Counted from the stretch's first letter, positions 8,844-18,179 are shown. The stretch: 45,367 bases of DNA from Nitrospirota bacterium (GCA_016178585.1 JACOTA010000045.1:1-45367), one strand, 5' to 3'. Made by a program: numbers and translations. Notes: generated from the letters alone by a model not told the origin.

Positions 8844-9134
8844 ATGCATATTTTAATTACGTATGATGTTTCTACAGAGACCTCCTTTGGAGGCAGGCGC
8901 TTACGGATGGTTGCTCAGACTTGTAAAAACTTTGGTCAGCGGGTACAGAAATCTGTTTTTGAGTGCACAGTAAACCCCATGCAATATGAAGAATTGGTTC
9001 GAAAGTTATCGGACATTATTGAAGCAAAAGAAGATAGTCTTAGAATTTACCGGCTACCGGAACCAAAAGACAAATACATTAAATCCTTTGGGATTAATAA
9101 AACAATAGATTTCGATGGGCCTTTATTGGCATAA
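8844..9134 (+). CDS. cas2: Cas2
   Basis: 96 residues, ferredoxin-like fold starting MHILITYDVST, with the conserved Asp8 after the first strand. It bridges two Cas1 dimers in the adaptation complex. The segment QRVQKSVFECTV is the family's second conserved strand. Last gene of the cas operon; the leader starts directly after its stop. Confidence 0.95.
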   Translation: MHILITYDVSTETSFGGRRLRMVAQTCKNFGQRVQKSVFECTVNPMQYEELVRKLSDIIEAKEDSLRIYRLPEPKDKYIKSFGINKTIDFDGPLLA

Positions 9135-9312
9135 GCGCGGATATCCAGTGATAGAAAAATGCCGGGGGGTTCGCTAACTCTTTAAATCATTGAAAAACAA
9201 TGGAAAAGAAGGAAAAACTAACCGGGTATGTTAAGATGAAGTCTGCAAATAAGAAATGTTCGCAAGTTTTTACTGATAACCTATTAAAAATAAAAGTGTT
9301 TTTAGATGTACT
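9135..9312 (+). promoter_or_regulatory. CRISPR leader
   Basis: 178 bp between the cas2 stop and the first repeat, A/T-rich in its second half. It lies at the end of the array from which repeats read 5'-GTAGCACC…GATTGAAAC-3', the expected leader side for I-C arrays. It should contain the array promoter and the integration signal. I could not single out -35/-10 boxes with confidence. Confidence 0.7.
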
Positions 9313-10712
9313 GTAGCACCCGTCCTTCGGGGCGGGTGAGGATTGAAACAAGTTCTTCCTGAGATTCAATTAGCAGCGCCAGCGTAGCACCCGTCCTTCG
9401 GGGCGGGTGAGGATTGAAACGAATGATAAGCGAACTCGGCGGAAGAATAGGCGGCGTAGCACCCGTCCTTCGGGGCGGGTGAGGATTGAAACTATTGGCT
9501 AATTTGGCTGAAATCTATTATAATCTCGTAGCACCCGTCCTTCGGGGCGGGTGAGGATTGAAACTGATTAACTGTTTAAGATCTTGTTTAAACCGTTTGT
9601 AGCACCCGTCCTTCGGGGCGGGTGAGGATTGAAACAATTTAGACATGAATTTTATCTATCCATTGCCCTGGTAGCACCCGTCCTTCGGGGCGGGTGAGGA
9701 TTGAAACTAGATTTGGCATTTGTATTTAAATCTAATTCAGAGGTAGCACCCGTCCTTCGGGGCGGGTGAGGATTGAAACACCAAATACCAGGAGATTCTA
9801 AGGTCACTTTTTTGTAGCACCCGTCCTTCGGGGCGGGTGAGGATTGAAACCTATTTCTAACCCTGGTTTGTAAGTTGAATACATGGTAGCACCCGTCCTT
9901 CGGGGCGGGTGAGGATTGAAACAAGTGAAAGAACAGGAATAAAGGATTCTACTTTAGTAGCACCCGTCCTTCGGGGCGGGTGAGGATTGAAACTTTCAAA
10001 CCGCGTGATCTATTGCTCTCTGTGCGTGTAGCACCCGTCCTTCGGGGCGGGTGAGGATTGAAACTTAATTTCCCTTCCTTTTTTGATTTCTTATTCTGGA
10101 GTAGCACCCGTCCTTCGGGGCGGGTGAGGATTGAAACCAGGCGGATTTATCCCTATCGGAGATAGACTTTCCGTAGCACCCGTCCTTCGGGGCGGGTGAG
10201 GATTGAAACGTCCAGCGCTGAGCTTGGTCACTGCTTTTGCGTCTGGTAGCACCCGTCCTTCGGGGCGGGTGAGGATTGAAACCACGTAATGGAGCTTTTG
10301 AATTCATCCCCGCAAAAAGTAGCACCCGTCCTTCGGGGCGGGTGAGGATTGAAACAAAAATATTGGAGTATATCCAGCGGTGGGACTTTTGTAGCACCCG
10401 TCCTTCGGGGCGGGTGAGGATTGAAACCGTCTGCTGATATAGCCAGGCAGTCGAAGGTCGGGTAGCACCCGTCCTTCGGGGCGGGTGAGGATTGAAACAT
10501 TTCGCCCGCATCTACCTGGGCGCGCAGGGCTCGGTAGCACCCGTCCTTCGGGGCGGGTGAGGATTGAAACGATTGCAAAGCACCGGTTTGAGTTTGATAA
10601 TGATGTAGCACCCGTCCTTCGGGGCGGGTGAGGATTGAAACGTGGTCGATGTCGTTGTCGATGTCGAGATCGTTGGTAGCACCCGTCCTTCGGGGCGGGT
10701 GAGGATTGAAAC
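9313..10712 (+). CRISPR. type I-C CRISPR array, 20 repeats and 19 spacers
   Basis: Twenty copies of a 37-bp repeat, all identical by eye, start at 9313, 9384, 9456, 9528, 9599, 9671, 9743, 9814, 9886, 9957, 10028, 10101, 10173, 10246, 10319, 10391, 10462, 10534, 10605 and 10676. Spacers are 34-36 bp and all differ. Each repeat is GTAG, a 9-bp stem CACCCGTCC / GGGCGGGTG (one G·U pair) closed by a TTCG tetraloop, and an 11-base tail AGGATTGAAAC. Cas5c cleavage at the stem base would leave that 11-base tail as the crRNA 5' handle, as known for I-C. Transcription should run on the plus strand from the leader. Long minus-strand reading frames across the array are artefacts of the repeat. Confidence 0.98.
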
Positions 10713-10735
10713 TTTCAGTTGCTTCATTCCAGCTT

Positions 10736-11131
10736 TTAATGGGTCTGATAAGATCGGAGAATATTACGGAGGTGGGAAAAATTGTCATTGGAGATCGCCG
10801 CATACTTTGAACCGCAAAAATATTCAGACGTTCCGAATTCGGTCTGTTCTTTCATCCACACCACTTCGGCAACAAATTCAATGGTGAGTGAATAAAAATA
10901 TAGTTTCATGTCGACTCTGGTCCCAACGGCAAGAGGAACCCGGGAGACAAACAAAAGACCCCCTTCGCCTAAAGTTCTGGCGTTCGAAGTCACCAGCTCA
11001 TCGGATGAAATGTCGGCTTCCTTTTTCGCTGAGAGGATTTTAAAGTCGGTTTTTAAGTCAACCTCCGCCCGTGGATGTTGCCTTAGGTTCGTAAAATCCG
11101 ATTTTCCCTGATCTGATAGGCTGTTGGCCAT
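10736..11131 (-). CDS. PilZ-domain protein
   Basis: 131 residues. The PilZ domain covers about residues 15-125: the RxxxR-type start QHPRAEVDL, the second motif around TLGEGGLLFVSRVPL (in place of D/NxSxxG) and the strand block FVAEVVWMKEQ. PilZ proteins bind cyclic di-GMP and control motility or pili. The second motif is degenerate, so nucleotide binding is uncertain. The stop lies 23 bp from the last CRISPR repeat, and the two are convergent. The pil genes are about 15 kb away. Confidence 0.75.
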   Translation of the reverse strand: MANSLSDQGKSDFTNLRQHPRAEVDLKTDFKILSAKKEADISSDELVTSNARTLGEGGLLFVSRVPLAVGTRVDMKLYFYSLTIEFVAEVVWMKEQTEFGTSEYFCGSKYAAISNDNFSHLRNILRSYQTH

Positions 11132-11222
11132 ACTTTTGCCCGATGGGGTTTCTTAAGTTAAGTGTATCATATGAACCGTTTTTATAGAAATACTTAACCT
11201 CCGGGATTTAGAACCTTGATCT

Positions 11223-13982
11223 TTAGGTGGTGAGCTTTTTATAGATTTGGGGGAGTTTTTGGGGAAGGGTTTGAATGTCGGAGATGAACGTATAGTTGAC
11301 GTCCTGATACATTTTCTGGATATAATTGCCGGCCTGTTTGTCCACAGTAATGCAGAAAGGGTGAATTCCTCTGTTTTTGGCCTCCCTTAGCGCCATTTTG
11401 GTATCTTCCAGGGCGTAAAGCTCCAGGTAATCGTCATCCAGAGGTTTTCCGTCGCTGAGGATGATCATCAGTTTGATTTTGGCTTCCCGTTGGACGAATT
11501 TGTGGGTGAGGTGGCGGATGGCGGTGCCATCCCGGTTTTGCTTTAAAGGTTCCAGGGCCCCTAATTTCTGGTTGAATAAGAGGGCATTCTTGTCGTCAAA
11601 ACCTTTAATCGTATAAAAATCGATCTGCTCCCGCGACTGCCCTGAAAACCCGAAAATTCCATATTCATCACCGATTGAATTTAAGGCTTCGGCCATTAAT
11701 TTTAAGCTTTCTTTTTCAATATCGATAATTCTTTTTTCGGCGCCGGGAATAACCTGCCGGGTCGATCCGCTTAAATCGATTAAAAAGGCGACTGAAATTT
11801 TCCTTTCCTTTTTTTCTCTTCGGATGTAAAAATTTTCAGATGGGGTAAAACCTGATTGGATGTCTACAACAGCCTCGATTAAACGGTCGAAATCAAATTC
11901 TTCACCGTCTTTCTGTTTTTTTGCGTTTCTGTAATTTTCAGGCCGGAGTTTTTCAAAATATCTCCGAAGGGAAAGGAGCGATCCGTAAGGGAGGTCCGGT
12001 CCCGTTGGATGAATCGACGGCGGTTCGAAACCTTTTTCAACGAGTTTGCACCAGTCCGGTTTATAGTCCTGGTTCATCCAGTCCCATTCAGGGTATGAGA
12101 AAGAGTCCTTTGCCCCCGGTTTAACGGACGTTTTATTTGAAGCCGGCTCTCCGGTTGACTGAGGGGAGAGGGTGATGGTTTCGGATTGGACCTGTTGCGG
12201 CAGTGGGTTCTCGGTCATATTTAAATTAAACGAGGAATCAACGGGCGCCGATTCCGTTTGAAACGCCAGGTCAGGAGTGATCAGGCCGTGATTGGAAAAG
12301 GCGCTTTCGGGGAGGGTCCCGTAGTTGGGAATATTTTCTGCGGGGGGGATGACATCCGGTTTTTTATCTTCCGGCGCGTTTTGTTTGATCTCTTTACGGA
12401 GCTGGCCATAGATCAGGCAGACGGTATGGAGGGTGTCTTCCACGGCGGTCTCCGGATGCCAGAGTGTTTTTAAAATGGAAAATGCCCGGGAGACGGTATT
12501 GGCGATGGGAAGGGGAACGACGATATCCTCATTGACCGATAACTGGAATAAGGCCTCCAGAACCCCTTTTTCTTCCGGGAGTTGAAATAAATCAGGCCGT
12601 TTTTCTTTTTGGCTCGCCAGGATCGGTTTCAACTCCCGCATCGCCCCCGAATATTTCAGCCGGAGGAGATAGTCGATTCTCGACTCTTCGGCGATCATCC
12701 AGAGATTCTGGGCCAGAACCGGGTCAGGAAAATAGCGCCAAACCGGTTGCCGGGGGGAAAAAGTCAGCCCTTCTTTTTCTGACAGGGCCATGAGCTCCCG
12801 GATGGAGGCCGGTCCAAGAGGGGTATAGCTTCCAAATTCAATATGGGCGGATTCATGAAGGGTCATTAATTTATAGAGTTTGAGATTATCGTCACGATCC
12901 ATGTAAACATTGATTTTTTCGGGGAGGGTAATGGTTCCGGTACGATCTTTAAGCCGGCTTGAGGGGATCAAACCCGGCGTGATTTCAACCGTCCGTCCGG
13001 TGATCATTTCGGCAAAATATTTTAAACGTTTATGGACATCCGATAAAAAGACGTTATGGGATAAGCTCCGGATGGTGTCGATTGATTTTTGAGATTTAAG
13101 AGCAAAGAAGGCCCTGACCAGCTCAGGGTTCTCTTTAATTTTGATTTTGAGGCCGGCTTCGACAAAAACCTTTAGGGAAGTTAAATTCCCGTTCATCATT
13201 TTTAAAAGGTCGGTGGCATGGGTTAAAAAGCCGGTCACGGCCGAGGGCGCCTGAAAGCCGATCTCGCCGGCAAGAGAAAAAATAAGATGAATTTCCTCTT
13301 TCTGATGGAGGTTTTGAAAAATTTCCGGAACAGCCTTGAAATACCCCAACGTTTCTTTCGGGGCCTGGAGCGCCAGGGCGTGACCAATTTTAAGGATTTG
13401 AGGATGAAGCGAAGAGTCCTTTACCCGGGCGAAGATTTCGGGAGAGGTTCTGAAATATTCCAGGGTCAGGAAACTTTTGGCCTGGAGATCTTCTCTGGAC
13501 AGCAAAAGGCCGATTTTACCCCAGGGTTCCAGCAACCCCGCATCCAGGACGGGGAGAATAGAGGGGCCTGATTTAAAATATTCTGTGCCGGTGAGATAAT
13601 CTTCTTTGGCCAGAAGGTTCCCTTTACGCGCCCATTCGTCGAGGGTTTCAGGTGGAAAATGGTGGATCAGCTCGGGTAAACGCCGAAAATAGTCCAGAGC
13701 CATGCTGTTTTGCTCAAGCCCAAGATGCAGACCGGTTTGAAGAAAAGCCGTCAGGGCCGGGTGGTTTTTGATTTGCTGAAGAATTTCAGGACTGTCATTA
13801 AAAAACTTGATGCCATTGGCAGAGGAAGCGTAGGAAATTAGAAAACCAAGATTAAACCAGGGTTGAAAGAGGTTGAACGGGAGTTTGTAAAACAGCTCTT
13901 CACTGACCCGGTCAAACGCCCGGGCGGCTTTCGGGGAAATCTGATTGATTTTCGCGGAGAAATCCTCCAGGCGGCTATCCAT
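11223..13982 (-). CDS. NorD/CbbO-like VWA-domain protein
   Basis: About 919 residues. The C-terminal VWA domain has an intact MIDAS motif DLSGST at about residue 736 plus the downstream DGT and SDG segments. NorD/CbbO proteins work with a MoxR-type ATPase to activate metalloenzymes or Rubisco. An HESAH (HExxH) motif is at about 377-381. The N-terminal 300 residues repeat a 'YFxxxPEI' unit about every 38 residues (near 61, 99, 136, 177, 215), suggesting a helical solenoid. The ATG at 13982 has AAAGG 6 bases upstream and is preferred over a TTG one codon earlier. It follows the ATPase gene by about 60 bp. No nitric oxide reductase or Rubisco gene is in view, so the client is unknown. Confidence 0.8.
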   Translation of the reverse strand: MDSRLEDFSAKINQISPKAARAFDRVSEELFYKLPFNLFQPWFNLGFLISYASSANGIKFFNDSPEILQQIKNHPALTAFLQTGLHLGLEQNSMALDYFRRLPELIHHFPPETLDEWARKGNLLAKEDYLTGTEYFKSGPSILPVLDAGLLEPWGKIGLLLSREDLQAKSFLTLEYFRTSPEIFARVKDSSLHPQILKIGHALALQAPKETLGYFKAVPEIFQNLHQKEEIHLIFSLAGEIGFQAPSAVTGFLTHATDLLKMMNGNLTSLKVFVEAGLKIKIKENPELVRAFFALKSQKSIDTIRSLSHNVFLSDVHKRLKYFAEMITGRTVEITPGLIPSSRLKDRTGTITLPEKINVYMDRDDNLKLYKLMTLHESAHIEFGSYTPLGPASIRELMALSEKEGLTFSPRQPVWRYFPDPVLAQNLWMIAEESRIDYLLRLKYSGAMRELKPILASQKEKRPDLFQLPEEKGVLEALFQLSVNEDIVVPLPIANTVSRAFSILKTLWHPETAVEDTLHTVCLIYGQLRKEIKQNAPEDKKPDVIPPAENIPNYGTLPESAFSNHGLITPDLAFQTESAPVDSSFNLNMTENPLPQQVQSETITLSPQSTGEPASNKTSVKPGAKDSFSYPEWDWMNQDYKPDWCKLVEKGFEPPSIHPTGPDLPYGSLLSLRRYFEKLRPENYRNAKKQKDGEEFDFDRLIEAVVDIQSGFTPSENFYIRREKKERKISVAFLIDLSGSTRQVIPGAEKRIIDIEKESLKLMAEALNSIGDEYGIFGFSGQSREQIDFYTIKGFDDKNALLFNQKLGALEPLKQNRDGTAIRHLTHKFVQREAKIKLMIILSDGKPLDDDYLELYALEDTKMALREAKNRGIHPFCITVDKQAGNYIQKMYQDVNYTFISDIQTLPQKLPQIYKKLTT

Positions 13983-14046
13983 CAAAGGCCTTTCTTCGTA
14001 AATAAAGAGTGACGGTCACGATGATCAGATCATAAGGTTTTTTCAT

Positions 14047-14817
14047 TTATAAGATGGAAGAGACAATTTCCTGGATACTTTTTTGCATTTCCGGATCGTC
14101 GGTAAGCGGTTGGGCAAGCGCTGTTTTGCAGGCAAGGTAAGGGTCAATTCCATTTTTGATTAGATGACCGGCATAAATCAGGAGTCGGGTGCTGACCCCT
14201 TCATCCAGGCCCTGATTTTTAAGATTTCTTATTTTCTGCCCTATTCTGACGAGACTTTTTGCCATTTCATCTTTGACTCCCGCTTCGTGGCGGACAATCT
14301 CGACCTCCTGTTCAAAGGGAGGATAATTAAATTCAAGGGCGATAAATCGTTGTTTCGTGCTCTGCTTCAGCTCTTTAAGAACACTTTGGTAACCTGGATT
14401 ATATGAAAGCACCAGCATGAAATTTTTATGAGCCTCGATGACCGTTCCTTTTTTTTCAATCGGAAGGATTCTACGGCTGTCCGACAGGGGATGTATAACG
14501 ACCGTTGTATCTTTCCGGGCTTCCACAATTTCGTCCAGATAACAGATGGCCCCTTCTTTAACCGCAGTGGTCAAGGGACCATCAGACCAAACCGTTTCAT
14601 TTCCCTTGAGGAGATAACGTCCGACGAGGTCGGAAGCGGTCAGGTCTTCGTGACAGGAGACGGTGGTTAAGGGCACCTTTAAACGATAAGCCATAGACTC
14701 TACGAAACGGGTTTTGCCGCATCCTGTCGGCCCTTTTAAGGCCACTGGAATTCGGGATTCAAAGGCGATTTGAAAGAGTTTAACTTCGTCGCCGGTGGGG
14801 ATATAGAAAGGTTCGAT
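14047..14817 (-). CDS. NorQ/CbbQ-type MoxR AAA+ ATPase (non-canonical start)
   Basis: 256 residues if started at 14817. Walker A GPTGCGKT, Walker B ICYLDEI, a sensor-1-like SYNPGYQ segment and the C-terminal lid of CbbQ/NirQ/NorQ are present. The protein is a hexameric ATPase that drives a VWA partner to remodel a metalloenzyme. The first ordinary start codon is GTG at 14745, only 4 residues before Walker A. The 24 codons upstream (…[20 protein letters not shown]) encode the conserved family N-terminus and remain open back to a TAA 21 bp before ATC 14817. Only ATC (14815-14817), with AAGGA 9 bases upstream, fits as a start. Either AUC initiation or a point mutation/sequence error is implied. 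Confidence 0.8.
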   Translation of the reverse strand: MEPFYIPTGDEVKLFQIAFESRIPVALKGPTGCGKTRFVESMAYRLKVPLTTVSCHEDLTASDLVGRYLLKGNETVWSDGPLTTAVKEGAICYLDEIVEARKDTTVVIHPLSDSRRILPIEKKGTVIEAHKNFMLVLSYNPGYQSVLKELKQSTKQRFIALEFNYPPFEQEVEIVRHEAGVKDEMAKSLVRIGQKIRNLKNQGLDEGVSTRLLIYAGHLIKNGIDPYLACKTALAQPLTDDPEMQKSIQEIVSSIL

Positions 14818-14909
14818 AGCCGGAGTTCCTTTTTTTTAAGGATTGATTTTCGAAAATAAATATAGCATAGTAAGAATTTGGGTTACAAGGACGAAAGGGA
14901 GAAAAAAAC

Positions 14910-15584
14910 ATGAAAAATTACGAGGTTAACGAGCAGGAAACCATCGCCGTCGCAGATGATCCTCAAGCAAGGGATCTTTTACGGCGGGCCTATGAAACGA
15001 CTTATCGCTGGAGTCAAGAGTTCAAGGGCTTTTCTTCCTCACTGGAAGTCACCCTGAACGGAAAAAGCGTCAAGGGAAGCGTGACCGTCAGACTGCCTGA
15101 GGAGGTGAAGGTTAGTTTAGGCGACCCGGAAATTGAAAAATGGGCAGAAGCGCAAATTGGGATGATGGCAACTCATCGAGGGCACCGAACATTTGACACC
15201 AGCGACGGGAAAAATATTTTAACCTTGGGAGAAGCAGATTCTCATCCCCTGGGCCGGCTTGTTCTGATTCACGGAGATGGTTTGAACTCCCGCTACCGTG
15301 TGAAAGATAACAGGATTGTTCAAATAAACCGGAATATGGGGCCGGTTCGTTTTACGATAAACGTTCAGGACTCTATCATTACCCGCGACGGAAAATTTTT
15401 AAATACCCGATATATTGTTTATTACTTTACTCCCAAAGGAGACTTGAAGCAGGCCGAAAGCTTTAATGATGAGCCGGTTGTGGTCAATGGGGTCTATCTC
15501 CCCGGAAAAAGGAGAGTATTTTTCTCCGAGGGCGGAGAAGCCTGTGTTAAAGAATTACTTTTCTCGAATCATCTTCTTTTATGA
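14910..15584 (+). CDS. DUF3386-family protein
   Basis: 224 residues resembling the DUF3386 family known from cyanobacteria: an N-terminal 'ARDLLRRAYETTYRWSQEF' segment, a central 'THRGHRTF' block, 'SRYRVKDNRIVQINR' and the C-terminal 'NGVYLPGKRRVF' block. No signal peptide is seen. Function is unknown; in oxygenic phototrophs the family is conserved but unassigned. A GGGAG ribosome binding site precedes the ATG. It is divergent from the NorQ/NorD pair and overlaps the next gene by 4 bp. The match is by recalled motif layout, so moderate. Confidence 0.65.
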   Translation: MKNYEVNEQETIAVADDPQARDLLRRAYETTYRWSQEFKGFSSSLEVTLNGKSVKGSVTVRLPEEVKVSLGDPEIEKWAEAQIGMMATHRGHRTFDTSDGKNILTLGEADSHPLGRLVLIHGDGLNSRYRVKDNRIVQINRNMGPVRFTINVQDSIITRDGKFLNTRYIVYYFTPKGDLKQAESFNDEPVVVNGVYLPGKRRVFFSEGGEACVKELLFSNHLLL

Positions 15585-15940
15585 TTCCGTGGGTGTTTTT
15601 CTTGTTTTTGTTTGTCTTTCCAGTGACCGCTGGCGGGGACGACGTTTTGGATAAGGCTTATGATTTAAATCGTCAAGGAATGATTGATATGTCAGAGGCC
15701 AAGTTTGAAGAAGCGATCGTCCTGTTTCAAGAAGCGGCAAAATTAAAATTCGATTATGAGATTACAGAAAAACCGTTATTATACACGCCGACGTTTTTGA
15801 CAGCCTGGGCATTTGAAAAAATCGGAGACCGCGAGAAAGCGTGCGAGGAATTCCGCCTTTTTTTAAAACGAGCAGGTTCTCATGTTGAGCCCACCAAAAA
15901 AGAACATGCCGATGATTTTATCAAAAACCATTGCCTGTAA
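15581..15940 (+). CDS. exported TPR-like protein
   Basis: 119 residues with a hydrophobic N-terminal signal segment (IPWVFFLFLFVFPVTAG) and one or two tetratricopeptide-like helix pairs (AKFEEAIVLFQEAAKL; WAFEKIGDREKACEEFRLFL). Probably periplasmic and a protein-interaction partner. The ATG overlaps the stop of the DUF3386 gene (ATGA), implying co-translation. No enzymatic motif. Confidence 0.7.
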   Translation: MIPWVFFLFLFVFPVTAGGDDVLDKAYDLNRQGMIDMSEAKFEEAIVLFQEAAKLKFDYEITEKPLLYTPTFLTAWAFEKIGDREKACEEFRLFLKRAGSHVEPTKKEHADDFIKNHCL

Positions 15941-15946
15941 AATGAT

Positions 15947-16207
15947 ATGAAGATCGGTTTATGGGTCCAGGACTCTTCCGGTAAAGAGTTTTTAATTACA
16001 AAAGATGAAAGGGCATATCCTCATCTGATTCAGTTTTCTCAAAAAGATCTATTTTTTGGGGGGAGTAAAGAACCGTTGGACTTAACTCTCGAAGAAGGAA
16101 AGAGGATTTATCAGGAAGTAACCGGAAAAGCTTATCCGTTTGGTCATGCGACGACCCGGCAGGTGTTGTGGGATTTGATTGAAGCGGCCGCCAAACTCCT
16201 CCCTTGA
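15947..16207 (+). CDS. small conserved-looking protein of unknown function
   Basis: 86 residues, charged and soluble, with no recognised domain (MKIGLWVQDSSGKEFLITKD…). Lies 6 bp after the TPR gene and 40 bp before the first propeller gene in the same direction, so part of this operon. Codon use looks like its neighbours. Confidence 0.6.
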   Translation: MKIGLWVQDSSGKEFLITKDERAYPHLIQFSQKDLFFGGSKEPLDLTLEEGKRIYQEVTGKAYPFGHATTRQVLWDLIEAAAKLLP

Positions 16208-16247
16208 CCGATGGGTTTAACGAGTTAAGAAAAAAGGTATTTATCAG

Positions 16248-18179
16248 ATGAAGAAGAAATTGTTAAAGGGAATTTATTTTGTTGCCCTGGGTCTTTTAGG
16301 GCTTGGTTTGACGGCGATTATGGCTCCTAAAGAGTGCTCCAAAGAGGAGGTTAAATATCTGGAGCAGTTCCAGTACATTACAAACCGCATGGGTTATCAA
16401 AAGCCGAAAAAGGGAGAAATTACGTTTTATCAGACAAACGGACCTGTTTCGGGCGGAAGCATATCGGCTTTATCGTTAGATGATGACAACACGATTTTTG
16501 CGGGAGTCTTTGGAGACGGAATTTACAAAAAGAAATCTGGAGACGATAAATGGGAGTCCGTGAAGTCAGGGATTAAGGATCCTTTTATTTTGTCTTTATT
16601 CGTTTCGAAGGAAGGAACCCTTTATGCCGGAACCATCAGGGGAGGGATTTTTAAGAGCGATGACAAAGGGAAAACCTGGAGCGAGTCCAATCATGGCTTG
16701 ACCAATCTTGAAATTGCCACGATTACGGAATACCAAAAAGAAATTTTTATTGGAACCGGGGCGGGCGTATTTAAAAGCAGTGACCAGGGAAAGCAGTGGG
16801 AGCCTGTCAATAAAGGTATGGAATCAATGCTGGTCAGAGCTATCATTTTTGATCATTCCGGAGCTCTGTTCGCAGGAACTGCCGGACAGGGGATTTTTCA
16901 CAGCCGGGATATGGGAAAGAGCTGGCAGGTGATTAACTTCAAGCTCCAGGGAGAGTCCGGTTTAAATGAAAATTATATTCGGGTGATGGTCAAATCTCCG
17001 AAGGGTCATTTGCTTGCCGGGACCTTTGGCGGCGGGATTTTTAAATCGACTGATGGCGGACGAAAATGGATTCCTTTTAATAACGGTCTGTCAAATATTT
17101 CGATTCGAAGCATTCGGGCGGCCCAGGACGGAACCCTGTATGCCGGGACCGGAGAGGGAATTTTTAAAAGCTCAAACGAAGGTCAAAGCTGGAGTTCAAT
17201 CAATGGAGATTTGAGAGAAAAAAGTATTCAATCCATGCTTTTTACCCCTGACAGTCATTTATATGCGGGAACCTCAAATGGTGTATTTTTAAAAAATACC
17301 AATGAATCCCATTGGTTAGCGTTGGAGAAAGGAATCTCGTTCCCGGCGGTTCAGTCGATTTTGGGCAATCCCGAAAAAGGGTTTTATGCGGCAACGGAAG
17401 GCGGAGGGATTTTTAGAAGTAAAGATGGGGGTAATTCCTGGTATCAGATGAATGAAGGGCTTTCCGATTATAATATCCAAACGGTTCAAGAGGACGCGAC
17501 CCACACTCTTTATGTTTTGTCTGGAGATGGGGTCTTCTTAGGAGACCGGTTAAAAAAGCGTTGGGTCCCGTTGGATGAAGGAATCGGCAAGTCGGGAATT
17601 CATGCTCTTTTCATTGATCCGTCTGACATTTTATATGCGGGAACGGAAAAAGGGTTGTTCAGGCGGGACAATACCGCGAATTATTGGGAAAAGGTGTTTC
17701 TTCCCGTCGATGTCCCTATTCAATGGACCGTCGGCGACCGCCAAACGTTATTTGCCCTTTCCAGGCAGGAATTTTTTATGATTCCCAAAACAGGGCCTGT
17801 CCTTCTCCAGCCATTGACCTACCCAAACCACCCATTTGAGATTCGGGGAGCTTATTTCAAAGAAAATTTGTATCTATGGACTGACAGGGAGATTTTTGAG
17901 GGGACGGTTTTAAAACATGATGTCCGGTGGAAACCCCTTACAGCGCTTCCTGGCGGGCTTAACTGTCAGACACTTGCGGTTGAAAATGTGGACGGGAAAA
18001 AGGTCATTTTTGCGGGGACTGAAAAAGGAATTTTTTGGAGTAAGGATCAGGGTAGTACGTGGACCAAAGCGTCCGGAAAAGGGCTTTTATCCGATACCAA
18101 AAGTTTCTTTTCTCCCTATCCCGGGACTCTTCTCGCAGGGACGGCTGACGCGGGGGTCCTTGTGGGAATCGGTTTGTAA
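16248..18179 (+). CDS. exported BNR/sortilin-like beta-propeller protein
   Basis: 643 residues. A hydrophobic N-terminal segment (about residues 6-26) is followed by a protein made almost entirely of repeats of the form 'LYAGTxxGxFKSxDxGxxWxxxNxGL', the Asp-box/BNR blade of sortilin-like propellers. I count roughly ten or more blades, enough for two propellers. Such proteins bind ligands or partner proteins outside the cytoplasm; no catalytic residue can be pointed to. The cysteine near residue 30 is not in a good lipobox. It ends overlapping the next gene at TAATG. Confidence 0.8.
   Translation: MKKKLLKGIYFVALGLLGLGLTAIMAPKECSKEEVKYLEQFQYITNRMGYQKPKKGEITFYQTNGPVSGGSISALSLDDDNTIFAGVFGDGIYKKKSGDDKWESVKSGIKDPFILSLFVSKEGTLYAGTIRGGIFKSDDKGKTWSESNHGLTNLEIATITEYQKEIFIGTGAGVFKSSDQGKQWEPVNKGMESMLVRAIIFDHSGALFAGTAGQGIFHSRDMGKSWQVINFKLQGESGLNENYIRVMVKSPKGHLLAGTFGGGIFKSTDGGRKWIPFNNGLSNISIRSIRAAQDGTLYAGTGEGIFKSSNEGQSWSSINGDLREKSIQSMLFTPDSHLYAGTSNGVFLKNTNESHWLALEKGISFPAVQSILGNPEKGFYAATEGGGIFRSKDGGNSWYQMNEGLSDYNIQTVQEDATHTLYVLSGDGVFLGDRLKKRWVPLDEGIGKSGIHALFIDPSDILYAGTEKGLFRRDNTANYWEKVFLPVDVPIQWTVGDRQTLFALSRQEFFMIPKTGPVLLQPLTYPNHPFEIRGAYFKENLYLWTDREIFEGTVLKHDVRWKPLTALPGGLNCQTLAVENVDGKKVIFAGTEKGIFWSKDQGSTWTKASGKGLLSDTKSFFSPYPGTLLAGTADAGVLVGIGL

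Noticed and set aside
10642-10675. Possible self-match of spacer 19 to the pilB linker (GTCGATGTCGT near 26885)
   Set aside because: Only about 11 bases are shared and both are low-complexity GTC-rich sequence; too short to be a protospacer.
9652-10803. Several long minus-strand reading frames with repeated '[11 protein letters not shown]' or '[10 protein letters not shown]' peptides
   Set aside because: They are translations of the CRISPR repeat in different frames, with no ribosome binding sites.
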